This document shows positions 1-12,400 of a DNA stretch of 64,000 bases, piece after piece (within the stretch, counting starts at the first letter, position 1; each line of letters begins with the position of its first letter). The translations under genes were made by a program, and so were the position numbers. The notes under the pieces were generated by a model. It was not told the DNA's origin. It saw nothing but the letters and a program-made list of their open reading frames with translations, and ran no database searches. This stretch comes from Amphiduros pacificus (Eukaryota; Annelida; Polychaeta; Phyllodocida; Hesionidae), in contig OX439005.1 in NCBI GenBank assembly GCA_949316495.1, positions 5,055,001 to 5,119,000 of the forward strand, in the 5' to 3' direction.

Positions 1-640
1 TAGGCTGTCACACATTAAATAGGCTGCCACACATTAAATAGGCTGTCACACGTCAAATAGGTTGTCACACGTTAAATAGGCTGTCACACATTAAATAGGC
101 TGTCACACATTAAATAGGTTGTCTCAAATTAAATAGGCTGTCACACATTAAATAGGCTGTCACACATTAAAAAGGCTGTCACACATTAAATAGGCTGTCA
201 CACATTAAATAGGCTGTCACACATTAAATAGACTGTCACATATTAAATAGGCTGTCACACGTCAAATAGGTTGTCACACATTAAATAGACTGTCACATAT
301 TAAATAGGCTGTCACACGTCAAATAGGTTGTCACACGTTAAATAGGCTGTCACACATTAAATAGGCTGTCACACATTAAATAGGTTGTCTCAAATTAAAT
401 AGGCTGTCACACATTAAATAGGCTGTCACACATTAAATAGGCTGTCACACATTAAATAGGCTGTCACACGTTAAAGAGGTTGTCACATATTAAATAGGCT
501 GTCACACATTAAATAGACTGTCACACATTAAATAGGCTGTCACACATTAAATAGGCTGTCACACATTAAATAGGCTGCCACACATTAAATAGACTGTCAC
601 ACATTAAATAGACTGTCACACATTAAATAGGCTGTCACAC
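1..640. repeat. 19-bp minisatellite, cut by the window edge
   Basis: About 33 tandem copies of TAGGCTGTCACACATTAAA with scattered changes (ggttgtcaca, gactgtcaca, gtctcaaatt). Several multi-unit blocks recur, e.g. the run near 40-160 resembles that near 300-420, so the array itself grew by block duplication. It lies in an intron (or upstream region) of the PTPN14-like gene. Confidence 0.95.
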
Positions 641-1383
641 AAGCTATTATCTGGGGGTTAAAGTTTAATGTATTAGCATGGTTAAGATTGTGAATTAATT
701 CCAAAGGTGATCAGGTATTTATTCCAGATATGCAGAATAAGCCAGGACCCTTTTGTCATAAAATATTTACATTTGTCATGTAACATGCACAAAATCACTA
801 TCGGCCAGTAAATCATATATGAACAGGTTCGTTCCTACACCGAAATCAGATCTCAAGATAGATAGCGAGACCGTGTTAATATAACTGGTGGAAAATAGCC
901 CCAAAGTGCTGAAGCATTAATACACTGTACACAACTCCGTCTGTATTAAACCTCATAAACGGACTGCCTCGGGGTGCTGGGAGAAAAAAATAATTTGTCA
1001 GACGATATGTGAAAGGATCGTATTCATGCTACAAACATGTCCCGACAACTTTTGACATGCTTTTATAAAATCTCCCATACGGGTGGGGCTGGAATGTTCA
1101 AAGTGAAATGCTTTCTTGATATTGACACAACCTGAAATGCACTACCAGCTTGACGGATAGGACAGTCGTGGTATCGTGTGTGTGTTTTTGTTCTTGGTCA
1201 TCTGACATGCCTGCGGTTTGAGTCATCAGTGCAACTCTACAGACATGCTAGGGATATTTTCACCCAAAAAATATGAAACATCTAACAAATCGTTATTCTG
1301 AGCGGCGTTGTTCACATAATGGTGATTTACTTTGTATGATTTCCACAAGTTTCTGTAGTAGCATCTTCCGCACCAGTTTGAGC
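641..1383. other. Intronic/upstream DNA without recognised content
   Basis: No exon, RNA gene or repeat seen. Moderate AT content. Confidence 0.5.
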
Positions 1384-1792
1384 CAGACATCTATATGGTC
1401 ACGCATGGATATGAACAAATGAGGTCACCTAGGGCCAGTAAGTGACCATATTGGTTCATGGTTGGGATATCACCTATAAGGTCACACATGACTTTATTCT
1501 GTCATGTTTATGTGTGACCTCATGCTTTCACGTTTATGTATGACCTTATTTGGTCATATTTATGTGTGACCTTATTTGATCACATTTATGTGTGACCTTA
1601 TGCTGTCACATTTATGTGTGACCTTATATGGTCACATTTATGCATGACCTTTTTTTTTGATCACGTTTATGCGTGACCTTATGCTCTTACATTTATGTGT
1701 GACCTTATTTGATCACGTTTAAGCGTGACCTTATGCTCTCACATTTATGTGTGACCTTATTTGGCCATGGAGACCAAATAGATGTTTGTCTC
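1384..1792. mobile_element. Palindromic MITE-like repeat, copy 1
   Basis: The left end reads AGACATCTATATGGTCAC and the right end, read on the other strand, GACAAACATCTATTTGGTC, so the termini are inverted repeats. The interior is a run of about 26-bp units that alternate GTGTGACCTTAT and GGTCACATTTAT, themselves near-palindromic. Four further copies with the same ends lie at 4968, 5985, 11400 and 13032. No coding capacity; a non-autonomous DNA transposon is the simplest reading. Confidence 0.6.
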
Positions 1793-2360
1793 CAACATCA
1801 AAAGTGACTGGCTAAGATTTAACCTTTGATAAGACACATTCTGTTGTTCCTATATTTGGCCGTACAGTTACGTTGTTAACTGCTTCTGATTCGTCCTGTG
1901 ACATTTATTCAGATCAGTTTTCTCCGAGCAAATATTATGATTTACACAACCTGAGCGTGCTGTGAACCACGGAGGGAACAAATGTTTGCACATGTTCCCG
2001 CAATAAACACAAATACACTTCATCACATTCAGCCTATTCAGAGGTCATTTTCCTTAAGCGAGTCATGCGAAATATAGCTTTATATTAAAAAGATCTCAAA
2101 CGTGATATTGTTAAGGTCGGTTTCTGGAAATTCATGGAAACATTGAAGAGAGTGGGCGTGATATATATGTCAATAACGTGTAGCAGCTGGCGGAGATTAT
2201 AACCAATCAATAGCCAATGACGAGTACATGTGACCTTATCATGTCAGGATGTTTCCATATTGTTGACTATATATATATCTGTTTTTGTCATAGTTCTGAG
2301 GAGAAGGATTATAAATATTGATTTTTCCACATATGATGAATTGAAATCAGTCAAGGTTGC

Positions 2361-2400
2361 AGGTCAGTCAGGGTCAGGGGTCAGGCAAGGTCAGAGGTCA
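2361..2400 (+). promoter_or_regulatory. Cluster of AGGTCA half-sites including a perfect DR1
   Basis: Five (A/G)GGTCA half-sites in 40 bases, among them AGGTCAGAGGTCA at 2388-2400, the direct-repeat-1 site of RXR, HNF4 and COUP-TF type nuclear receptors. Function is inference; it could be a short tandem repeat by chance. Confidence 0.25.
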
Positions 2401-2767
2401 ATGTGTGACTCTATTTGCTCACTTTTTTTCAAAAATATTCCTGAATGTGCCAATTTCTTGGCTAAATTTGGTCATGTTTGTCAACAATTGTCCTAGATGT
2501 GGCAAAATATGGTCATGTATACTTAAAAATACAGATTCACCTGAAAACAATGCCTTGAAATTTGGTGAGTTGAAATATCTTAAATCTGGAAGTAGCTGAT
2601 ACAGATATTCTGACCTGAACCTGTTGGTCTTTGGAAAGTAGATTGCTGACGTTGCTTAGCACATGAAATATGCATGGAGGTTGGCAGGTAGGAGACGTCG
2701 TGTTTATTAGGGTGGATGCAACAAATACAATGCAGGTCTCCTGGATTCCGGACGAATACTATTATGC

Positions 2768-2980
2768 ACACCCGTACATGCCACCCGTACATGCCACCCG
2801 TACATGCCACCCGTACATGCCACCCGTACATGCCACCCGTACATGCCACCCGTACATGCCACCCGTACATGCCACCCGGACATCCCACCCGTACATGCCA
2901 CTCGTACATGCCACCCGTACATGCCACTCGTACATGCCACCCGTACATCCCACCCGTACATCCCACCCGTACATCCCACC
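2768..2980. repeat. 13-bp minisatellite
   Basis: About 16 copies of CCACCCGTACATG with few variants (ccactcgtac, cacccggacatc). It lies about 290 bases upstream of the exon at 3269. Long reading frames on both strands through it are artefacts of the repeat. Confidence 0.93.
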
Positions 2981-3268
2981 AAGAAAGAAAATACAAGAAA
3001 TTGTTTGTTTAGCCCCAAAAGAAGAAATAGTGTATTCAGGCCAAAAAAGATAAACAATATATTTGGCCTCAAAAGAAGAAAAAACAGTACATTTTGCCTC
3101 AAAGAAGAAGATTTAGTAAATATAATCCCAAAAGACAAAGAAATGGCGTATTTTATCTCCAAAATTCAACAATGTCCACATGGACATACACTGAATGTAG
3201 CATTATTATTTTTAACATTTTGTGCACAGTTTCAGTACTGTATAGAGATAGTGTTGATTTGTTTTCAG

Positions 3269-3427
3269 AACATGATCACGGATGAGCGGACGTTAGCGGA
3301 CCTGACTCTGGATATAGTCCGGATGCATCACTCCCTCCAGGGTGTCTCCAGTGCCGCGGCGGAGCTACAGTACATCATAGAGGCTCAGCAGCTAGAGGGA
3401 TACGGACTCGAGTACTACCCCGCCAAG
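3269..3427 (+). CDS. PTPN14: PTPN14-like exon: end of FERM middle lobe
   Basis: 53 codons, phase 0 at both ends, acceptor ttttcag and a weak donor (AAG/gtcagc). The text [20 protein letters not shown] followed by a YGLEYYPAK block is the typical close of the FERM F2 lobe and entry to F3. This is the first coding exon visible; the exons for the F1 lobe and most of F2 must lie upstream. The donor lies at the start of a decayed tandem repeat made from the exon end itself (see findings). Confidence 0.9.
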
Positions 3428-6400
3428 GTCAGCACCAGGAATGAATTTAGATTTCTTTTATTTTTTTTATTTTATTTTTTTTTTACCCAAGTTAGAGTAC
3501 TACCCTGCCAAGGTCAGCATGAGGAAATAACTTTTTATCTTATTTTTCCATTCTTTTATGTCTTTTTTTTTTTTTACTACATTTTACCCAATTTGGAATA
3601 ATATCCTGCCAAGGTCAATACAAGGAAATTATTTTTTTTTTATTACCAAATTTGGAATAATATCCTGCCAAGGTCAATACAAGGAAATGATTTTTTTTTT
3701 TTTTTTTTTAGCAAATTTGGAATAATTTCCTGGCATGATTTAGTTTTTTTTTAATATTACCAAATTTGGATTACTGTCCTGCTTAGGTCATCACACGCTT
3801 TTTTTAATGCACTGTCAATTTATAAATTTAAGAATAAAAGAAATAGTCAAATAGGTCTCTATGAAGGAGTTTAAAACATTTAAAGATACAAGTGGAGAAA
3901 AGAGCCACAACTATTGTGAGCAGATCTGGGATTTTTAAACAGTTAGAAAGGTTGTCCCATGTGTTTCCTGTCCTCAGCAAGAAATTATATGGTAGAGACG
4001 CAAGGTTAAAACTGAACTAAAAGATTGAGTATGAACATAGGAGAAAAAACTATCACGCTTACCCTCCCAGGAGATTGCCTGTTCAACTGCAAGGGATTCT
4101 GGGAAGAGCAAAAAATAGCAAACTGCCGAGATAAGTTGGTGGTTTGCCAGCCTTATTGTTAACTGGTAAATTACAGAGTATAAATCAGTCAGGTTGTCAG
4201 GGGAAGGGGGTCTTGAAAAAAAAACTGACAGAAAAAGACTGGGAAACTCCTGCATAAATTATGTTTTAATCATTCATCTATTTTGGGTTTTGAATAATTT
4301 TGAAACCATATTTTTTAGCTTTATTGATATTGGCATGCTGAGCGGGTCCTCATATTTAGAATGTTTTACCATCAAGCTATTATATTGCGGTATATTTTGG
4401 GAAGGAGCCTACTACCTACCCTGGGGACAGGTGGTGACACCTGGGGAGAGAGGTCTGAGTATGACTCACCACCCAGCACTGACATATCACAGACTACCCG
4501 GGATTAAGTGTCAGGCTGCACTCTCCCATATTAACCCAATGCTCCTCTGGAAAGTTCAGCAACTTGCAGATTAGAATGAAAATTTTTGAGAGTGATATTT
4601 GGTTTTATCTTCCCCGGTTTTTGTGTTATTCTCTTATATCAACCCAAGATTCCTGAAAGTTTAGTAACTTGCAGGTTAAAATGAAACATTTTGAGAGTGA
4701 TATATGATATAATCGACCCAAGATATTGTGTCATTCTGTCATATTAACAGAACGCTCCTAAAAGTTCATCAACTTGCATATAAAAATGATATTTTTTTAG
4801 AGTGAAATTTTCGTGCGGGCCGAATAGTACTAGTTAAAAGGCGGTGTTTATGCATACCTAGAAACATACCCCGATATGTACAGCTCGCATACATGGCATA
4901 TTGACATAGTGGGAAGTAAGCCAGGCCCGGTAGACTGCTGCCAGGGTACAGCAAAAATGACCAGTCCGGGCCAAACATCTAACAGGTCACGCAGGAACAT
5001 GACCAAATATGGTCATGCCTGGACATGACCAAATAAGGGCATGCATGGACATGAACAAATAAAGTCATGCTTAGACATGACCAAATAAGGTTACACATAG
5101 ACATGAACAAATAAAGTCATGCTTAGACATGACCAAATAAGGTCACGTAGGAACATGACCAAATAAAGTCACGCAGGAACATCCAGCTTTACAGATGGGT
5201 GGTCTACAGTATATAAGGAATGTTGAATGCAAACTCTGGTTGGTATCTGGAGAACCAGAATTGATCCACGATTAAATCGCCCAGTGGACCAATGAGGTGC
5301 TGATTAAGAGTGTTGAAATGTACAGGAATGTACGACCAACGCAGGGTGCTAGAAACATGTGACCACAAACACACATCATATGTTTCTGTATATTTGGCTG
5401 GCATCCATGTTTAGTTTTTCATTATCACAAAACCCTGGTGGAAATGTACATAGCCTCTCCGTAACTATTGGGTGACCCCACGGCAGTAATTCCCGCGGGC
5501 ATAACATCATTCAGATTGCCATATTGTGGTCTGAGTATGTGTACATTTGGGGTCATTAAAAACAATAGAGTCGACACATAGACAATGCATATGTCATCCT
5601 AATACATCATATAACAGTCAAAACTTTCACAACTTTTTAATTGAAGTTGTACTGCATAAAAGTGACTGGCAGCTTTATTGAATTATAGTGTTATCCATAT
5701 TTAAGGTGGATGAAAAAGTTAAATGTGTTTATATGACAGTCATCAAGATTATCATTTCCAGGTTGCTGGCTCTCACTGGGCCAGACATTTAACATTGGGG
5801 GGGGGGGGGGGGGGTGGGAATTAGATTTAAGGGGTGTGGGATGAAGAGATACGTGTGTGGTTAGCCTGCAGACATATTACTACTACTGTGAATACGGTTA
5901 TCTGGTCACAGCTGGTCACAGTTGGTCACAGCTGGTCACAGCTGGTCGGGATTTTCTCACTCTATATTTTCAAAAACAGTTCAAGTCAAACATCCATTTG
6001 GTCACTCATAAACATGACCAAATAAGGTCACGCAAAGGTCATTGTGTGGTATGTTCTGGTCACGCTCAGCTGTGGTGATATCAAATTTGGTCGTGCATGT
6101 CTTGTGTGTGACACAATATAGTCACGCAATGGCCCTGCGTGATCTTATTTGGTCACATTCATGTGTGACTGTATTGATGGCTGACTCTAACTTGCTGTAC
6201 TTCTGCCTGTTGTTTTGATTTGAACTTGGCAATGTTAGTGCAGTGCTGAGAGTTATTCTCATGTTATCAGCTGACACAGACATCCACAGTATACACTGTA
6301 TTATTCACATTTAATTGCCTTAAAAAAAGCCTCATCTTGACCAAGAATATGAAACAAGTTTGGAAAAAAAGCCTCGTTGACTTTTTTTTTTAAATAAACA

Positions 6401-9400
6401 TTCTGGCAAACAATGTATCTAGAAATATCATACATAATAACCTGGATGTAAACAATGCAAATATAGGAATGAGTGCTGCAGACGATGATGTCAGTTCTCC
6501 GGGAGACTAGCTTTTATTGAGAACAATGGATCAGTAAATATTCATGATAAATTGATGTAAGAGAACGGGTGGCTGAAACAGGAAGTTAAGCTGTGCTCAT
6601 TTGCATAATTGCGACTCCTTTCGTCTTGTTTTGATTGACGTTAAAAACCGCAGCATTGCCACACCTGAGAAGAAGCAACTTCCTTGTGTTAATTTGTTAC
6701 CATGGCAACCTGGAGGCATGTACCTCAGTCTCACCACCATTAAGAACGCTGACCCAGATATGAGCAGGATTATGGGATAATCTCATGTTGGGATTAGCAG
6801 TAGATGGTTATGGACATGGACCTGACCAAATGAGATCTATTCTCTCGCGAGTATGATAACGATGAGGATTTACCAACATTCTGTGCAGGAAATAGTGATT
6901 AACACAGTACGCATGGCAGGAAAGACCCAGGATGAAAAAAACAAAACAGCAGGATTAAGATTAATTTTAAAAATAAACTCACCAAGCAGTGACAGAAATA
7001 TATGTATTTTTTTTTTTTGGCTTACTGAATGATTAACATTAGTTTCTCCCAGACTTCAGAACATTATTTACAAGGAATAATTGAACACATTCAATTTGAA
7101 AAGACACCAATAAAAATTGAATATATTCTGGTAGTAATAACTAGCTTTGTTTGTGTCTCCCGCCAGTTCATATGTCGAGAAGTGTTTGAAATTTGGGATC
7201 ATTTCTTACCATTTCCTATTATTTTACTGATTAAAACCAGCATATGGCAAAAATAAAAAAACACTGATCACAGGATTAGTTGAATGCGAGATATGAGGTA
7301 AACATGTTAGAATGAGTTATTCTAATGATCGTGATGTTTTACAGGATGAGTCTAGCAATGAGTTACTACTGGGGATGTCCTTCGTGGGAATCTTCGTCAA
7401 GTACCTGAGTGGCCAGCCTACTGTCTACTTCAAGTAAGTGTCAAACATTTGTCTACTTCAAGTAAGTGTCTAACCACCCATTGTCTACTTCAAGTAAGTG
7501 TCTAACCACCCACTGTCTACTTCAAGTAAGTGTCTAACCACACGTTGTCTACTTCAAGTAAGTGTCTAACCACCCATTGTCTACTTCAAGTAAGTGTCTA
7601 ACCACCCATTGTCTACTTCAAGTAAGTGTCTAACCACCCATTGTCTACTTCAAGTAAGTGTCTAACCACCCATTGTCTACTTTAAATAAGTGTTTGACAG
7701 CCCATTGTCTACTTCAACTAAGGATGGGATAATTATTTGACAAATCCAAAATTGTTTTCTTTCCAGATGGGCAGATATAAATAACTTTTCTGTGAACAAG
7801 AGGAACTTTGGGATCGAGACGTCGCTGAGTACTAAGACGGTTCAGTTTGTGATGGACGTCCCAGATATGGCTAAATATGTCTACAAAATGTCTGTCCTCT
7901 CCCACATGTTCTACAGGGCCAACGAAAAATCATTTCTGTAAGGCGCTATTTTTTATGATTGATATTAACCCTTTTCTGATCTTAAGTATTCTGGAAAGTA
8001 CTTAAACCTGTATTTTAAGTGCATTTTTTAAGGTTTTCTGTAAAATATCAGTCTTGCCGTTGATTAGATAAGAGGAAATGGTATAAATAAAAGAACCAAC
8101 TTTCCTATTGTGAACAGGTAATGGAATAATGAGGCATTAAGTGTATTTGTTTGACGTTTCAGGGAGGACGCGGATCCGGCAGTGGAGCGGGGGAGTGTGC
8201 AGACAGTCCCCATCCCGTGAGTCAACTTTCTCATCACATAACAGCCATTCTCTCGTTTTTTTTTTTACTGGTTTCTTAATTATTCACGTGGTATTTTTCA
8301 TTTCAAGCAATAATGTTAAAAGACTCACAGGTCTACTTGGTTTTAAATATTTTTACATTTCCCGATCAAAAAAATATTTTTGTGGTTGAAAATATAAGAT
8401 AAATTGAATCAAGAGTAATAGACTCAACAAATTATGATAAAGATTCATTCATTAAAACACATTATAAAGATGCATTCATTAAACACATTAGATCTGTCTG
8501 TATTTATGTGACCAAGAACTCTTTGTAACTTCAAAAGATGTTTTGATAAGAAAAATCAGATAAATATTTATTTATGATTTTCTTTTTTCAGAGATTTGAC
8601 ACAGTCAGTAGTCCAACAACAAACCCACACACATGACACAGCTGATGGGGTGAGTTATTGATCATTTCTTCTCTAACATTTATTTATATTATCAAAAGTA
8701 AGCCTCTCCATATAACTATGAAAGTGAAAGCTACAGTAGTGCCCTCTAGATGCAAATTATTTTTTTGTTGTGAGTGCCACCTGGTGTGATTTTTCTACTT
8801 AATGAATTATGGACCTTATATTTTGGCAATTTATTGTTCAGTGATTTTGACATAAGGTTAAATATTTAGTTAATATTATTCAAACTTCTAAATTGATTTT
8901 TGTTTTTGCAGAATGAGAGCAGAACAAACAGTTTAGTCCTGACCCAAACCCAACTGACAGCTCAAGGTAAGAACACACTGACCCCATAGTCTGAATCAAG
9001 ATATCCGAAATTATACAAAATAAGAATAACTGCAAAATAAATATAAATGTTTGATATTTAAAATTCTAAAGCTATTTGATGGTTTTAAACATAAAATGTT
9101 TTGTTTTCAATTTTGATTATGACGGTATTGAGAATTATACAAGACAAGAATATCTGCAAAAATAAATTTAAAAGTGTAACCGTGCAAACATTAAAACTGT
9201 ATGATGAATTCTAAATATAAAATATGTTGGATTCAGATTTGAGTCGGACAGTATTGAATGAAAAAATTAATTTAAAAGTTTAACTTTAAAGCTATTTGAT
9301 GTTTTTTTAACATGATTTTTGTTGGATTCAGACTTGAGTCAGACAGTACTGAGCGGTGAGGACTCGGTGTTGAATCAGTCTCAGTCGTCCTCGCGACCGT

Positions 9401-12400
9401 CGTCACAGACTCCGTCACAGGTCCAGCCCGTCACGCCCCAGCACACCGGACCACACTCACAGGTATTGACCACAGTCACGTCTATTCAAACCATAGCGCC
9501 CCCTGTATTTCTGTTCTTGTTGATATTGAAATTGGAAAGCCATGGATTTTTTTTTTTAATTTTTTTTTTTTATTATTATTTTTATTTTTTTTACATTTTT
9601 TTCCCAAATTTTTATTTAGTTATTTATTTATTTTAATTTTTTCTATTTTTCTATTTTTTTTAAATTCTTTTTTTGCAAGCGTTCAAATATTTTTATGAGT
9701 TACCCATGTAACACACGTAATGTATCATTTTTTTCCTGTGTTGTTTCAGGTTGGTCAGGACGTGCCGTACGGGAACGGGAACGTTTACCAGCTGATGCAG
9801 CAGCAGGTCGAACACCAGCAGCTGATCCAGCAGCAGCACCCGCCGCCTCAATCCTCGCCCACACCTGTCAATCACCTGCTACAGACCACGCCCTCTCCAC
9901 ACCTGCCACCGCAGCACCATGCCCTGCCCAACGGATACTCGGATCATGCGCCCTCCGTGCCAGCCTACAGGCCCACGCCGGACTACGAGACCGTCATGAG
10001 ACTGAGAATGGAACGGGTCGCGCAGCAACAGAACATGGAACAGATAAATAACATTGCAAATCTAGCGAACTTGAGTCACGCGCAGGTGTACTCACATCCA
10101 GAGACAATGGCGTACAGCCAGCCGGAGATCAGACACAACTTCTCCCACCATTATATAAACCAGCACGGCTACGTTAATAGTTACGTCAACGCTAACGGTA
10201 ACGCCCACATCCCGTACAGACCGGTAGATCGCACGAACAGTCTGATCATCCACCCGACCTACAGCACGCCCGAACTCAACTCACAAGGACTGAGTAACTT
10301 TAGCACCTCCGAGAACATGATCACTGAGGCGCTGTTAAATCACTACAAGCCACCGCCTCCGTATCCACGACCAAGTAGCTCCACTCCCGACCTCGCATCG
10401 CAGACCGCTCGCAAGAACGCCAACAGCAGCCCGGACCTCGTGTCCAGGCGGAATATCAATATTAGCAATCTGGCACTGATGGAGCAGTCCAGGCTCGACC
10501 AGAGCGTGGAGAATCTAGCCATGGAGACGTATAACTTGCATCTAAGCCAACAGATGTTGAATCAGAACGTCGCCGTGGACGACAACTCGAGCGGGCATTC
10601 AGATTCCTTGTGCCAGAATAACGCTCACCGAGATTTTATTGCAGAGAACACGTCCATTCATACCGACCTTTCTGTGTATCACCAGCAGATGCAACAACAG
10701 AAACAACAGCAGATTCTGCAACAACAGTTGCAACAGCAACAGCAGCAACAACAACAGCAGATGCAGATGCAACAGCCCACGATAGTTAGTGACTCTATTC
10801 ATACTGATTTATCGATTATTCATCAACAACAGCAACAGTTACAACAGCAGTTACAACAACAACAGCAACAACAACAACAACAACAGTCTGGGTTAGCAGA
10901 TATCATGCTTCAAAAACCAGCAGTGGAGCATATCTATGCCAATGTTCCCCAGGACAGTTTACAGCAGGCATCTTTCATGAATTCCCACATTCAGGCCCAT
11001 AATTTACAGTACAACCAACAACACAGCCCCTCCCCTACACACTTAAGCCACACACCCTTACAACACAGCCCCTCCCCGATTCATCCTAGCACCGCCCAGC
11101 ATTCGCCTGCCTACCACTTCAACAGTTCTATGGGCACCCCCGAGGTGCTACACTCGACCCTGGCCGTACAGAGTCCTGCGCATCACGGCCACGGAGGCAG
11201 CCTAGACTCGGAGACCTTGGACTGTCTGGATACGTCACGGATACCCTCCGATCACGGCTCCTCCGTCGGGCAGCACAGCAAGACCAGCTCGCTAGACAAC
11301 ACGTCACTGTCACTCCGCCTCCATGACGTCTCACTAGATGGCGATCAGGAGCACCAGGTGAGTGGTGGCGCCCTCTATACTTTAATGCCTAGCACTCTGA
11401 GGACATGACCAAATAAGGTCACGCATTAACATGACCAAATAAGGTCACGCATTAACATGGCCAAATAAGGTCATTCATAGCTATTGTATGGCATAATTTG
11501 GTCATACATACCTTGTGAGGAGCACAATATTTATACACAAAATTTAAATTTTGCCGAGCGTGACCCCATTTGGTGACGTTCATTCGCAGACAAATAGATG
11601 TTCGGTTCTAAGTGTTAAGACCTTGTTATGATACAAGATTACAAATTTTATCACATACCTGTATTTTGCTACCTAAAATTTGTACATTGAAAATGCATTG
11701 GGACCTCATTTTTTTTAAACTATAAAAATAATAAGACTGAAATTGGCTGCATTTTGAGCTCACATCTTGTCAAATCCAAACCTATTTTTGGACATTTATT
11801 TGCTTTACATTTATAACGTTTCTGACAGCTATGACTGGTAATGTGTTATTTGGTAAACCACTTAATGTGACAAACCCATGTCATCCTTGATAACAGATTT
11901 TGGCCCTCCATCCCGCTTAAGACTGACAGACCCTCCTCCCCCTTGTGGAGTCATGCTCTCAGTAACAAGATCTCGGGCCAAAATCTGTTATCACAGATTT
12001 TAGATATATTATATATAGTGTTGTTGCCACTTAGCTGGTATCAGAGGTTTTTTCTCTCTTGAATTCAAGTTTTATGATTTATTCAATAAAAACGTAAAAA
12101 TGTTAAAGAGGGTAACCATGGTAACAGTAGGAGTGATATCAGTAATTGTGAATTATAATGACCTTGTAGAACTTCGTCGTTATTAGAAATCAGCTGGCGT
12201 CGCTAGAAATTAGACAAGGTTACGAGATCAGGAACACAGAGTAGAACAAAGGGAGGGGAGACAATGAGTTACCATAGCAACTGGGTGTGATGACTGAGAG
12301 ATGTAGCAGGTTGCCATAGTGACAGGTGTTGCTACAATACACATACAGTGCGATAATGAGTAGACCACACTTTGAAGTTCGTCATTTAGCCAAGGCTAGC

